In this document: positions 14,501-24,553 of the stretch, in pieces
Layout of the letters: each line of letters begins with the position of its first letter
Position numbering within the stretch: the first letter of the stretch is position 1
Assembly (NCBI GenBank): GCA_029582165.1
Contig: CM055868.1
Coordinates: 10,305,501 to 10,369,500 of the forward strand
Direction: 5' to 3'
DNA length: 64,000 nt
DNA from: Portulaca oleracea
Taxonomy: Eukaryota > Streptophyta > Magnoliopsida > Caryophyllales > Portulacaceae
Translations under genes and position numbers: made by a program
The notes under the pieces: generated by a model
What the model was told of the DNA's origin: nothing
The model's input: only the letters and a program-made list of their open reading frames with translations
Databases searched by the model: none

Positions 14501-17500
14501 AAGATATAAATCAATAGTCATTCAATCTATGTAAGATTTGATGGCCTAGAATGATGATATAATGGTTAGGCCTTGCAATTTTACAAAAATTCATCATCCT
14601 CATGCCAAAAATTATACACACTAATTGTTAAACTAATCATTAAATTTCTTAACATCATCTGCCTACTTTAGGCACATAAATTACATTCTTTTTTCTTTTT
14701 TCTTTTGAAAGATGGCCAAACTAGTTTTCCTCCTTAATGATACTCCAATTGATGGGGATTATATAGGAAAAGGGAAAGAAGAATATAATTTATAGAGGAA
14801 GAGAAGATTAAAGACAAAATAAGATAATTTGGAGAGAAGGGAGGACCATCAACTCAATTGTTGTATAACAATTGAAACACGATTGCAAAACACTTATTTA
14901 TAGGAAAATAACGTATATTTTAACAAGAAAGAACAAAATAAAGAACTCCTACGCAAGCAATATCATAATTCATTCCTTAAGTATGCATATCAATTTTATT
15001 GTTCTTTCTATATTTCCTTCTAAAATACGTTTTTCTAATTCCACCACTAATAATGTTAGAAAATGTTAATCGTGAAACCATCTGGCCTACCAATTTCTCT
15101 TTCCCTAAGTCATTAATGGTTCTCCAAACTTCATCCTCATGAGTTCTACTTAAAGACTAACTAGGTCATAAGGAATTATAAGGAATATTTTTCTCCTTTG
15201 AAATGTGATTACCTTGCATAAATTAAGCTATAATTCTCTCTAGCCCAACCAAATCAATTATCTCAACCCTTGTCCCCCATTTACTTCTTCCTATTCTCAA
15301 GATCACAAAGCATATATTAGACTAAAGCTTATTCTTTTATTTCTTTTTAAAGTATGCCTTACCAACACATTCTTCCTTTATTGTGCATCCAAATAAGAAA
15401 GAAAGTTTTGAGATGATCTTTAGACTTTAAAATAGCTTTGACAAGAAAATAAAAAATTATCCTCCGTAGAATCCTTTTATAAGGACTCTTAAGCCTTAGT
15501 GGTAAGATATCAATTTGAGTGAAACAAAACAATGTCTTTACTACCCTCAAACATAATTTCAAATTGGCAAATAAAGCCATCACGCTGCATTTGTTTTCAC
15601 GTCCAATACTTGAATCAAACAATCTCTACTCATTTTGTTTTTTACAAAAAGTAGAATGAAACAAACTTAAATAGAAAGTCTTGGTCTTTGTCATTGTCAT
15701 TGTTTGGTAATAAAATCAAGTTTGTATCCTTAGTTGTAAACCTTTCATACTATCATAAATTGCTTTCTATCGCTAAAGGGAAAAAAAAAAAGAATATGAT
15801 ACTATCCCAAGAGAATTGGCGCCATCTTGTGTAAGCAAGTAATTGCTTTGTTCTACCCAAGGATAATCCTATTATTCAACCATCATATAAAAGCAGCTAA
15901 ATTGGCTATTGTCACAAAAGTTGATTTCCGTTTATGCCCCTATCATTATACATTATTTTCTTTCTCTCTTCAATATCTATCACTACTATTAGTGTATCAC
16001 TACCCTCCCAGTCCTGCTTTGCAGGCTGTAGTCTATTCCCCCTCCCAGTTCTCTCTCTCTCCTAGCTTTGGAAGCGATCACGCGATGCTGATTCTCCTCT
16101 CACGCTCACATGCGGTGTGGTTTGAGGCTTCTTCAACCGGCTGGACATGAGGTTTTTGCTATTTGGCTTGGCAGCGAGTGGCGGGTGTCGATGATGATCG
16201 ATATTTTGTCTTCTCATTTGCTTTTCTATCCGCTTTGACGCCATAGCTATTTGTCCGGTCTTCTCTCTGTTGATGCCCACCAACTGCTTGACGAAATGTT
16301 GATCTGAGCCCCCCTCAGTACACTCATGCGTTATTTTTACTTTCGTTATCCTTCATTTCTCTGTTTCAATTCTTTCTCCATCTTTTTATCTCTTTCAAAT
16401 TTGTTCTTATCTTAAACTAAATCTCTGTGTGGTACTAAAGTTGCAAATTTGTTAGTTTTTATTGTCTTCTCAATTGATATCTAAAACTAATGTGTGCCTA
16501 ATTTCTCTGTTAAACCCTATGATGAATTAGGGGTTTGAATCTTCAGTGGGATTAAAGTCAGTTGGCGGGGTGCTCAATCATCGGTTGGACATATCAGAAT
16601 TAGCAATCAAGGTATGATTTAGGGTGTTCATTGCTCATTTTGTTCATGCATGTCAAATTTTAAGTATATTAATGTGGTGTATTTATGAGTTTTGGTGAGG
16701 ATTATGCTCACTTGGTGAGGTTCTGTTTTACGCATTGTTCAATTGGTGGAGTATATATTTTGTACCTTGTCTTGTTCAAAGAAATGTTATTTTATATTTT
16801 AAAATTTATGATACTTGTATTAGATGATAACAACTTATTAGAGATACTAACTCCCCAAAATGCTAGGTATTCCCAAGAATGTTCCGATTGCCTTGTGTTT
16901 GGGCATTTAGAGGAGAAACGCTGCAAGAAATCAGTGGTTAGGCAAGCTTGGGAATCCAAGAATGTTCACTCATACATTTTAGTAGTTACTTCAGAGGTTC
17001 CTTCCATGGAGTTTATCTCTACTCAGACTTTTGATCAGTTCTTAACCCCTTTTATAGAACTGCCAATTTCCAAATCCTCCCTCATAGCTCAAGTTCAATC
17101 TTTTATTAATGCTCAAGAAGTTGTGAAGGTTTTGACTCAAAGGGAAGTAGGGGAGATTCACAGTGGACACGGATAATATTCTTTCTTGGAATATTAGGGG
17201 TTTCAATAACCCTACTAAGCAAATGGATTTGCGGATCTATCTACATTAGCATAACATTGGTTGGGTGGCTTTATTATAAATTAAGATGAAGAAAGATAAT
17301 GAGTAGGCTATGATTGAAAGAGTTTTTCTTGGTTGGTAGATTATTGTCAATGTGGCTGGTGGTATTAAAATTAGGATACTTCTTGCTTGAAATCCACATT
17401 CTCAATTTCCTGCTTTAGCATTTAGATCTGACTCCATTTTCTGGTGGAATTTACAGTGGCGAGTTCCTTCTCGCTTTCAAATTTTGCTTTGTGCTCAATT

Positions 17501-20500
17501 TTTTTACACTCTATCTCTTTTGTGCTTTGGCTACATAGATAGTAATAAGGGATTATTATAGTTCCCTTAATATTCTTATTAAGTTAGACTGTTTGTGACT
17601 TATAATGTTCGTGATCCATCATAAATGTTGGATGAAACAGATAAGTCTCCATGGGACTTTACTAATAGAGATATTACAAGCCACTAAGAATCAGTAATAT
17701 ACACTAATAATATATATTGATCAAGGGTAATTAGTAAATTGGGTTCTACCTAATGGAGTTTTGATTTCCTAATATACTTGACTTTGGTTTGTTGTCTTCC
17801 AGTACTGATTGCCAAAGAGTAACGAGTGTATTCAATATCATCATCTTTTTGTACTCTTATCTTGAATTTAATAGCATAAAATTCATGCTTGTATGAATTC
17901 CAGACAAGGGCACTATGTGCTGTCAAATGATTAGATTCAAGTTCAGTAGAGAATGTAGTTGATCGTATGATTGCTTAATGTTCTGACTGTGTCATTTAGA
18001 TATAAATTAACCTTCTTCTGGTATGAAAATCCATGCAGTATGAGAACGACTGATTGTAGCATTTAGGTGTTATATGATGCCTCTAATTTAATTTGTGCTT
18101 ATTTGAATGATCATCTTATTTTTTTGAGTGTTTCTGGATATTGTCATATACATAGGATTCATATGCATAGGAGTGGTAGTCATGCCAAACAAAATATATT
18201 TATTAGTGTTCTATGTCTTTTTGTTTTGGCTTTTATATTGCTGATTTTTTTAGCATGGGGTCATTAATTGAGCCTCAAACATCATTATATGCTAATATTT
18301 ATAGTCATTAGGCACAAATCGCTTGTCCTATTGTAATTTTTGAAAATGTTCTGGCTTATCTTTGTATGTCACAGGAATACCTCTTTATATATTGTCACTT
18401 GAGCTTGACATTTCCTTATTCTTTCCCTACTGTTTAGGTTGTTGTGTATGGCTCCAAATTCATTGCTAACATTTGGTTTTGCTTGTAGGCAATCCGGAAA
18501 CTCAAATTTGGTCACATCCTCCATGAAGCAGGAACTGCAGACTTAAGTGTGTACGTTGATTTTGGTTCTATTTTTCACTCTGCTTAGCCGGCTTCCGTTT
18601 ATCAAAATTTCATTCTGTTTTCTCCTTCACTAAGTTTAAACATGTTGCTTTATAAATAACAGGATATGAAATGAAGATCAATTAAGATGTGTTCTGATTT
18701 ACTTTGTTATGGTTGCTAAAAATGTTCCAGTACATTAACCTATTACGCAGACCCAGTTTCTAGGTTTAGTAAGTATGAATTCGCGCCCCCCCTTTTCCCA
18801 CGGCCAAAACACACACCAAAAACAAGAAAGAAAATGGTGAATTTAGAAAGATTTTAAGAGACTTTTACCTTTTTCTGTACTTCCTATACGATCTTATAGA
18901 TTCTTTGGAGTAGAAGATGAGGTAGGTATTGCTAAATTTCAGCTAGGGAACATGCCCATTTAGGTATCTAGATGATTGGCATTTTTATTTTGACAATGAC
19001 ATTGCTCAATCTAGCTTAGTTGAGGTTTTTACTTATATAGAAGAAGGGAAAAGGAATGTGGAGGCCTATTAAACATCTCTACATAGAAGTTAGAAATTAA
19101 TGAGAGATAAAACAAAGAATTTATCTGTCAAACATGAGGCTTGAGAGGATGGGTCACTTAGGTTGTAACTTGTCAGTGGACTATGTCCAATCTTGCTTGG
19201 ATTCAACTTGAATCGGTACACTGCAATCTGAATATGAGATCATAATATTTTTCACATTGTAATACCTAATTCTACTTTGTGATGTTGATTATTAATACCT
19301 ATCATATGTTGCAGGTCTAGAGATTAAATCAGTTGAATTGAGCAGTTATTAACGGGCGACAGCTATGTAACCAAGTATTTCGTCATAAGTAATTCCTTAA
19401 GCACACTGTTGTGTCCTCCAACTTGTTAGCCTCATTAGTATTTGATCCATCTCTAGCTTCCCCATAAGAATTTCCCTAACGGCCTTTGTCAAAATGAAAC
19501 AATAAGCTATGTAATTATGGGCATTTTGCACTGATGTTATGTTATCTAACGGCTATATTGTCGGGTCAGCGCGTGCGTAGCACACGCTGACAAGACTAGT
19601 TTCATGAAATGGGGCATGGAGAATATGAAATATTTTAAACTAGAACATAGTTTGCTTACAATGTCGTTCACCCTATAGTACACTTTAAAAGAAGTAAATG
19701 TATAGAGCTAGTAATTTGATGTTCTGTAGAACACAATTCACACGACAATCACAGTTTTAAAATTTTCAATGCATTTGAACTCTTTATTAAACCCTAAATA
19801 GTGAGAAACAACATTGAATACTTAAATGTTGAATACTACACAAATGTAGACACTTCACTTCATTTTTTTACTAATGCAAGATTTCACAAAATAGTCAAGT
19901 CGAACACATCAGAATATCTCCCTAATGGACGACAATTCAAGTTAAATCCAAGAGACACGATGCAAAATGATGTAAGAGTCATGGGAGATTGACACAGTGA
20001 TAATAAATAAAACATATCCTAAAATGGCTTATTGAATTTATTAGAAATAAATAGAACATGATAGCTACCTTCAAGACAAATTTTGTCATTGAGAAAGCGA
20101 AGAACCTTGCAATGTTAGCAATAAGCTTCCATTTTCCCTTGCCTTTCCCTTTTCCTGAAGAGTGGCTTTTACTTTTTTTACTCTTTCGTGCCTTCTTAGG
20201 TGATCCTTTTTTGGACTTTGATGCCCTCAACACAACTTCTAAGTTGCATATTGACAGTTCCAACTTGGGATTCTTTGAGACACCACTTCCAAGTTTGAGT
20301 GGTGATTTACGTAAACGTAATTTAATTTCACCAACGGACACCGATTCAACAGCACCCTATCCAAAATAGCATGAAAATATCTAGTATTTTCATCAAATAC
20401 AATAATAGGTGAATCATATATAATACTTAAACAAAGTTTTTAAGACGTTCGAAACATATGCAATTTCACGGGTCACTCTATTCCATTACATCTATTCTAT

Positions 20501-23297
20501 GGGAAAACGAGTTTAAACTTGTCTCAAATTTGAATCTATAAATACAAGATCTACACCGTCTAGTGGCATAGTATTCATCAAATAAATACTTTTCTCATAT
20601 TTTCCACAATTAATTCAATTCCATTTTTGTAAACCAGCAACAATGTTATCAAACTCTACTAATCATAATGAAAATAGGAAAGGCAAAACAAGATTATGCA
20701 TATATCTATAGAGTTACCAGGAATCACATACACATACCTTACTGAGTTTCACCACAACATTCTTTATAGAGTTTAATCCACCAATTCGTAAACTAATGGA
20801 AATCCCCACTACATGGCTTAAGGCCCAAGCGAGCAATCTTACCACAAATCTGGAAATTGAAAAAGGTCTTAGTTGATCATTATAACAACAAAATGAATAA
20901 AAATATGTGCATAAAAGGAAATAAGACACCAAATGGATAAGCAAACAAACGTTGACAATGCATATTTTCAAGAACCTAAATTAACTAGGCATCTAAATTC
21001 AAAATCTTTATATTGCATGGAACAATGAACATGATGAGCTGTGGGGAGACATCACCGAAATAATGCAGTCCAAATTTTTTAACCAAGATGGTCATCGAGC
21101 CTTGATGTAATGAAACTGGAGATGAAAGAGAAATAGAAACAACAATAAAAAAACTAATGATCTAACACTATTAAAAAGTAAGTAATTTTCCACGCCAAAC
21201 TAAGTCAACAATTATTAATTTTCACAATAACATGAGGACCTATGGAAATTTGATGATGAACATCAATGAAATGACATAAGTTCATGATATACACTCTAAT
21301 TTTTAGTGTACAATTTTCATCAACGAACTATAAAGCTTATACTTATATAGGAGAAATGAAACTCAAGAATTAATCTGAGAAAGTCAAAGAAATACAAGAA
21401 TACTATTGACAATGTAACGTCAATATTATTGCACAAAACTTTTGTAAGTGACAACAATAAATGGAATAAGAAATGAAGCCTTGAAAGTATGAAATGTTGC
21501 TAAAATATCTCGAAACGAGGACATGAATCAATTTGAGTGTTATTGAATTTTGAATGGACCTAACAAACAAGGCCACTTATGCAAGGATGCGATACTTTGT
21601 GACCGAAAACCAACGAACAAACAAAGATTTCTCAAATGAGAAATTTTGTGTACTAGAGACGCATTTCTACTGCTCCCAGAGTCGAGGGATCCAAATTGTT
21701 ATCTGCGTTACAATTGTGCTAGTTAGCACCATATGTCTAGAATCACATCAGTACAACACTCAATTAATTGATCGCGGTTGTCAAGAGTTCAATGTTTTGA
21801 AATAATTCACTAAATTATGTTTGAAATGGTACATTGAAAGATCAACCTTATATTCAATTCTTACATAAATAACTAGCTTGCAAAAATATGTATAGTTTAG
21901 AAAGTTGTGCACATTAGTTACTAAGTTAAAACAAATTTCTAATACATTATCATTTGTACTCTAAAATGGTTGTAGATTGACTTCCCATGTTATAAATAAG
22001 TTGTTCCTTATTCTAGAATAGTTGCCATGGCCTTTCTAATGTGAAGCCTATTTTATAACCAAAATGTGGCAACAAACGGGTCTTTCAACCTAAAAAAGAA
22101 ACTGTTTCTTCCATCACCATTTGACGACAGAATTGTCACATTTACATTCCTCTATGAAACCATTTCTAAAGGTTTAGTTAATTCAATTTTCTGCATATTT
22201 GTCATTCCTATTAAGGACATGTCTTGTACTTTTAATTCAATTTCATTCATGTCATTTTGGTTAAAATATGAAAAATGTTTTAATCATAAAACCATTAGAG
22301 ATTGAAAACCTAAAATGTGTAAGCAATTACCTGCGAGCAAATTTTCACAAGCTAATTCATGGTGAGGTCTTGATACTTTTAAGGATAATGATGCCAATCT
22401 AGATATTTAGCCTACATAATGTGAATGAATAGTAGGTAGTAATATGAGAAGTTCAACAATTATCTAACTTACAAGTTACAACATAATTTGGTTGAGGATT
22501 ATTCTTTCTATCAATAACTTATTCACTATCTTTGCATATTTCCCATGAAGATATTGTTACAACTAACAAAAAGTACTTTGCGCATAGAATATAATTTTAA
22601 TTTGTGTGTTTCTACAGTGATTTTCAATCCCTAGAATAAACTCCATTATTTGTCATATTTCGGAAAAACATTTCAAATAATATTTGGGAATCATACCAAA
22701 CTAATGCAGAAACACACTTATGAACCTAACCAAAAAAATACAAATAAGGAGAAGATCATAGACTCAACAAAAAAAAAATGATAAAAGAGGATTGGGACTG
22801 CAATGAACATATACGAAGAGGCTAACTCATTAGCATTAGAGCAAAGACAAAACATATAGTAAAAGCCATGAGACCCAATAAAGATAGACTAGAGAATATA
22901 TATGTGGAACGAGAATAAAAGCAATTCATAGAGAGTGTCTGATGCAAGACTCTACTAGAAAATAATCATAGCAGGGAAGCCCAAAAATATGGGGAAAAGG
23001 GATAGTCAAATTCCAACTAGAAAAAAAAAACTTGTTATGTTCATTCTTGAAATACAAACCAAATAACTATAATTTTTCACTTTAAAGTTCGGCTACTTGA
23101 AGCTATTTTAATGCACCACGTACATCACAAAGAAAAGAAGTATAAACATAACTTTCATTATAAGCACATGATGGAATCAAAATCAAGGTAAAAAAACTTC
23201 AAAACTGAGAGAGATGAGAGAAATACATGAAGACAACCCAAAGGATGATGGAGATAAATAAAAATCGAAAAAGAAAGGTGATTGGCGACGTTGCCAT
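505..23297 (-). CDS. SABRE: SABRE/KIP-like giant protein gene (FMP27/Hobbit family), 10 exons, 3' part outside window
   Basis: Exons in transcription order: 23297-23227, 20849-20738, 20356-20069, 11161-10896, 9964-9664, 8867-8646, 8587-8510, 6854-6564, 5991-3886, 2503 to about 505. All joins keep frame and use GT-AG borders, giving about 1,911 codons. Arabidopsis SABRE is about 2,600 residues from memory, so the C-terminus lies left of the window. The N-terminus is a hydrophobic anchor (about residues 8-45). The body matches SABRE in order: VSVGEIKLRL, RWEPDF, SLPWWDDMRNYIHG (about 1336-1349), SPSRQYTQRK. Known of the family: cell expansion, polarity and phosphate-starvation phenotypes in Arabidopsis, and repeating-beta-groove bridge-like lipid transfer in the wider family. 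Lipid transfer at membrane contacts is inferred here from homology only. The frame is intact throughout, so the gene looks functional despite transposon-filled introns. Confidence 0.93.
535..712 (-). repeat. In-frame low-complexity tract coding Gln/Ala/Pro
   Basis: Plus-strand GCTTGTG and GCTG words repeat imperfectly, and on the coding strand they give CAAGCACAAGC-type hexamer repeats. The product is a chain of about 50 residues, nearly all Q, A and P. All six frames stay open across it, which explains several spurious shadow frames. Confidence 0.85.
2504..3885 (-). other. SABRE-like intron 9
   Basis: It lies between CAG|GTAACG and TTTTTACAG. It is AT-rich and I see no conserved coding sequence or clear transposon ends. 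The short plus-strand frames at 3079-3291 and 3419-3601 show no recognisable domain. Confidence 0.7.
3886..5991 (-). CDS. SABRE: SABRE-like exon 9 (702 codons)
   Basis: It opens after TATTGTAG with GCLQSSHVSANNISNKGTEV, then GELNLHYADEYQEGVKECLFG and MLHVTKVSLDLGKKD, all matching the Arabidopsis family members. Landmarks: EDPKRANYGSQGGRFVV, NKDKQSTQV, NAKFVRRAGGLKE and RWEPDFQISLFE. The coiled-coil-like region EHYHLLKKEVRELTVRLN precedes the final block ending CVVLAQQ, which splices in frame to ATPFQP. One uninterrupted exon of this size is a strong sign that the gene is under selection. Confidence 0.95.
5992..6563 (-). other. SABRE-like intron 8
   Basis: Intron bordered by CAT|GTAAGC and TATTGTAG. 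It contains a homopolymer of about ten G at 6460-6469, unusual in this AT-rich context. No gene seen. Confidence 0.7.
6564..6854 (-). CDS. SABRE: SABRE-like exon 8
   Basis: After GTCCTCAG it reads PTSAARADMYVKIGGIQLML, then RLEPWMRLHFSKKK and TWTCMVSAPELTILL, and ends GMPLYH before GTAAGC. SKKK and WTCxVSAPExT are conserved in SABRE/KIP. The Ala/Ser/Lys-rich insert between them carries a small internal duplication (APKVEAASSAPKVKVAS). Confidence 0.93.
7554..8001. repeat. 9-bp target site duplication TTTCTTAAT flanking the MITE
   Basis: Identical 9-mers directly abut both ends of the 430-bp inverted-repeat element. Read directly from the sequence. Confidence 0.88.
7563..7992 (+). mobile_element. 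Mutator-type MITE with 9-bp target duplication
   Basis: The left end GGATTATTGGACGATAA pairs with the right end TTATCATCCAAAAATCC. The inverted repeats extend about 170 bp on each side (words such as TGCACTGAACTTTGAGGGTATT and its complement). The element is 430 bp and has no coding capacity. Immediate flanks are TTTCTTAAT at 7554-7562 and TTTCTTAAT at 7993-8001, a perfect 9-bp duplication, which is diagnostic for Mutator-like elements. It lies in SABRE-like intron 7. Confidence 0.9.
8510..8587 (-). CDS. SABRE: SABRE-like exon 7
   Basis: A 78-bp exon encoding LLRDSRTPTLAIPR and then INIGGALHIPLQ between GCTTCAG-like and CAG|GTAAAT borders, phase 0 on both sides. It is too short to stand out as an open frame. 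It was recognised because the family has a short hydrophobic strand plus a hinge ending in IPVQ at this place. Confidence 0.82.
8646..8867 (-). CDS. SABRE: SABRE-like exon 6
   Basis: After TTCGCAG the frame reads VSFSLPKFVARFQHLGHGLL, then VENHIKGVQLKCNKSRSSDE and DIQFDFGEIHVRV, and ends ISNLQ before GTACTT. This is the family block with the pattern IKGVQLKxxKSRSxEDxGES. Phase 0 at both ends. Confidence 0.92.
9664..9964 (-). CDS. SABRE: SABRE-like exon 5
   Basis: It begins by completing the split Arg codon and reads ESGIVIKDTDLSIGDISVNLN, corresponding to the family's EIGVVIKNVDV-like block. A long low-complexity Thr/Ser/Val/Gly region follows, with five Gly in a row (around 9806-9820), then FPEQ before GTCAG. 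The variable middle is lineage-specific, while the two ends are conserved. Confidence 0.92.
10249..10437. mobile_element. Small MITE with internal GTGAACAAT repeats (copy A)
   Basis: Left end TACGTGCACCCGGTGCATG and right end GGGTGCATCTA are part of an inverted pair about 28 bp long that includes TGCTCCAAA/TTTGGAGCA. Between them run about six imperfect 22-bp units beginning GTGAACAATCATAATAAC. It lies in SABRE-like intron 4. No clear target duplication was found. Confidence 0.65.
10461..10644. mobile_element. Small MITE with internal GTGAACAAT repeats (copy B, inverted interior)
   Basis: Ends CCTGGACCATGTGCTCCAAA and CGGAGCACATGCTCTAGG resemble copy A. Its interior carries the complement of the same repeat word, as ATTGTTCAC units of about 22 bp. 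It lies 23 bp from copy A, so the two interiors are near-complementary and could form a hairpin in the pre-mRNA. Confidence 0.6.
10896..11161 (-). CDS. SABRE: SABRE-like exon 4
   Basis: It follows an 8.9-kb intron. After TGTGCAG it reads TPKETLEVGDLRVDIFRVG, aligning with the family's TPKAxVExKELxVDI block, and it ends within an Arg codon at AG|GTAGATG. The Ser-rich stretch CSHGDSSLSTHHSTTSDKP is a variable loop. Confidence 0.92.
11313..11715. mobile_element. Fold-back MITE of the same family as 7563-7992
   Basis: The left end GGATTATTGGACGCCAATAA pairs with the right end GTCCAAAAACCC. Inverted arms are about 170 bp and include the words AACTATTTTCTTGGACACTA and TTTTAACTCATCG with their complements. 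No 9-bp duplication is visible at the ends, so one border may be eroded. It is located just upstream of SABRE-like exon 4, inside the 8.9-kb intron. Confidence 0.75.
11900..13709 (+). mobile_element. Truncated long LTR (Ty3/gypsy-like), 3' part only
   Basis: It ends in CCGGGGCGTTACA at 13709, the typical 3' terminus of TGTAAC...GTTACA LTRs. Its sequence is homologous, in reverse orientation, to 58418-60100: shared words include AAAGTTAGAACCGAAATTAC, TTCCTTCGGGGATACG-like and TTTGACTTTGACTTTTCTAT. The 5' portion with the promoter is missing; the border near 11900 is approximate. It contains the GCCTTTGGTGGGCGA minisatellite. Confidence 0.72.
12970..13205 (+). repeat. Minisatellite with GCCTTTGGTGGGCGA core (about 10 units)
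   Basis: Consecutive 22-25-bp units share ATGCCTTTGGTGGGCGA with variable TTGTTT/ATGTTTTG linkers. The tract happens to stay open (an 89-codon frame of [18 protein letters not shown] units), but this is a by-product of the repeat. The same minisatellite occurs inverted at 58880-59035 inside a related LTR, so it belongs to the transposon family. Confidence 0.88.
13720..13930. repeat. Very AT-rich simple sequence
   Basis: Runs of AATTTTTAAATTT-type words with many self-complementary stretches fill this block. No coding or regulatory feature is supported. Confidence 0.7.
16835..17480 (+). pseudogene. LINE (L1-type) relic: ORF1 zinc knuckle to start of ORF2 endonuclease
   Basis: An open stretch carries a CCHC-like knuckle (C-x2-C-x4-H-x5-C in SQECSDCLVFGHLEEKRC). 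About 80 codons later, in another frame, comes DNILSWNIRGFNNPTKQMDL, the characteristic start of plant L1 apurinic endonucleases. Further on, VFLGW, IIVNVAGG and NPHSQFPALAF follow the L1 pattern, but stop codons interrupt (after IYLH and after WVALL). No reverse transcriptase domain is recognisable downstream. It is a dead fragment inside the SABRE-like intron. Confidence 0.75.
19562..19600 (+). mobile_element. Helitron 3' terminus (hairpin plus CTAG|T)
   Basis: CAGCGCGTGC-GTA-GCACACGCTG forms a 10-bp stem with one mismatch, followed by ACAAGA and CTAG at 19596-19599 with T after it. This is the Helitron 3'-end arrangement (hairpin about 10 bp before CTRR, inserted before T). The matching 5' TC end was not identified. 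Confidence 0.65.
20069..20356 (-). CDS. SABRE: SABRE-like exon 3
   Basis: It opens after GGATAG with GAVESVSVGEIKLRL, a hallmark of the family. It then carries a Lys/Ser/Gly-rich basic stretch (about residues 104-128, with SKKSKSHSSGKGKGKGKWK) and ends with SMTKFVLK. Both borders are phase 0. Very basic residues after the membrane anchor are also typical of the Arabidopsis proteins. Confidence 0.93.
20357..20737 (-). other. SABRE-like intron 2
   Basis: Bordered by AAG|GTATGT and TTTTGGATAG. AT-rich, no feature recognised. Confidence 0.75.
20738..20849 (-). CDS. SABRE: SABRE-like exon 2
   Basis: It begins after TTTCCAG with the last base of the split codon and encodes FVVRLLAWALSHVVG and then GLNSIKNVVVKLSK. 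It continues the N-terminal membrane anchor into the first conserved block and ends in phase 0 at AAG|GTATGTG. Confidence 0.9.
20850..23226 (-). other. SABRE-like intron 1 (2.4 kb)
   Basis: Bordered by AT|GTATTT and TTTCCAG. It is AT-rich. The plus-strand frames at 21554-21805 and 22066-22305 show no domain and no supporting features. No transposon ends were recognised. Confidence 0.7.
23227..23297 (-). CDS. SABRE: SABRE-like exon 1 (start codon and membrane anchor)
   Basis: The ATG at 23297 opens MATSPITFLFRFLFISIILW, closely resembling the Arabidopsis SABRE N-terminus that begins MAASP. The exon ends within a codon (phase 2) at AT|GTATTT. Joined to exon 2 it gives WVVFIFVVRLLAW, matching the family pattern WVxFxFxxRLLAW, and that match fixed the start and the splice. 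The exon is only 71 bp and is not obvious as an open frame on its own. The segment is strongly hydrophobic, consistent with a signal anchor. Confidence 0.88.
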
Positions 23298-23660
23298 GGC
23301 CGGAGATTGTCCGGGAAATTATTCCTTTAAGTGTACAGTGGGGTCCATCGAAAGAGGAAAATGAAAACAACAAATTGTCTAAAAGGTCATCATATGGTAT
23401 CAATGGTGTCAAAATGAAAATGATAATGAGAATGAGGATGCCAGACATGACATTCAATTTCACCATTTTTTGTGATTAAAAAATTGTGGTCCTAAACTTT
23501 TAGCAAGTCTACGAGAATCCGAAGATTCATGAAATTAGTTACACTAGGAAAAAGAAGGAGGTGTCAAGAGAGAGAAAGAGAGTAGTATGATCCGTGATGT
23601 GCTCTAGAGACAGAAAGAAAGGAGGGACATAAAGAGACGTGGCCGCAATCTTTCTTTTCT
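23298..23660 (-). promoter_or_regulatory. Likely 5' UTR and proximal promoter of the SABRE-like gene
   Basis: Read on the minus strand, the sequence before the ATG at 23297 is pyrimidine-rich with CTCTCTTTCTCTCTC near 23580, common near plant transcription starts. A GCCACGTC (ACGT core) lies near 23640. No convincing TATA box is visible. An unannotated 5' UTR intron cannot be excluded. Confidence 0.4.
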
Positions 23661-23900
23661 TTACCTTTTTATGTTTCAAATTTAATTTCAATTTATGTTT
23701 CAAAATTTGTTTTTAGATTTATTTACTTAGAAAATGTTTTTATGATGAAATTGCTCTCACTAAAGTGAGTTGACATGTCCTCAAGAGTCAATGATTTTTT
23801 TTGGTTGCTTTCATGTGTAATGATCAATCTCATTCAGAGCATCAAAAGTTGAATTTGGCATGGATTTTGCATTGTTTTACTTACAAAACTAGAGGTACAT

Positions 23901-23931
23901 ATCCTGTGCAATGCACGGGAAGGTTGCTAGT
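23901..23931 (+). mobile_element. Helitron-like 3' terminus
   Basis: CCTGTGCAATGCACGGG can fold into a hairpin and is followed by AAGGTTG and CTAG at 23927-23930, then T. It belongs to the same terminus class (CCCGTGC-x-GCACGGG) as those at 24554 and 29673. The 5' end is unknown. Confidence 0.55.
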
Positions 23932-24553
23932 TATTAAACTATCGAAAGTATGTATGTTAAATTTATTAAAATGGAATTATGAAAAATCTTGATTAAATTA
24001 ATTTTTAAAAAAGTTTTACATACTTGCTCCTTTGTAAAATCAACATATTCATATTAAATTAACATATGTGCATTAATTTAAAAAATCTTGATTAAATAAT
24101 TTATTTCAATATTTGACATGAAATGTTTTTTAGGAGACTTTCAGCAAATATTTGAAAGGAATTTTAGAGATTCTTTTATTTATTCAAAATAATTAATAAA
24201 AAATTTCTATTATTCTTTATTATACGTAATGTTTTTCATAAAAATAATTAAAATAGAATGTTTAGATAAACACAAAGCATTATTCAAAAAGCATTAGTAT
24301 TTAATAGTAAATCACTAATAATCTCAAATTTAAAAATAATTATTAATTCTATAAATGATGCATATGTCAAACAATTAGAACATCAATTAAAAAAAATTAC
24401 ATAACTTTTTTAACAAAGAGAGATTAGTTATTTGTTCTAAGAATAGATAATAGTATTTACGAAAATTCAATGAGGTCACTAAAATATGACTAATAATAAA
24501 TCTATGCCATTTTTTTGGAAAATGAAAGACGAAATTGATTGAATTTAATTATA

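Larger units (their letters stand above)
11162..20068 (-). other. SABRE-like intron 3 (8.9 kb), transposon-filled
   Basis: The intron is bordered by AAG|GTAGCT at 20069 and TGTGCAG at 11162. From low to high coordinate it contains a fold-back MITE, a truncated long LTR with a minisatellite, a very AT-rich block (13720-13930), a poly-T run, a LINE relic near 16.8-17.5 kb and a Helitron 3' end at 19599. The remaining stretches (14.3-16.6 and 17.7-19.5 kb) show no gene I can support. Confidence 0.8.
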
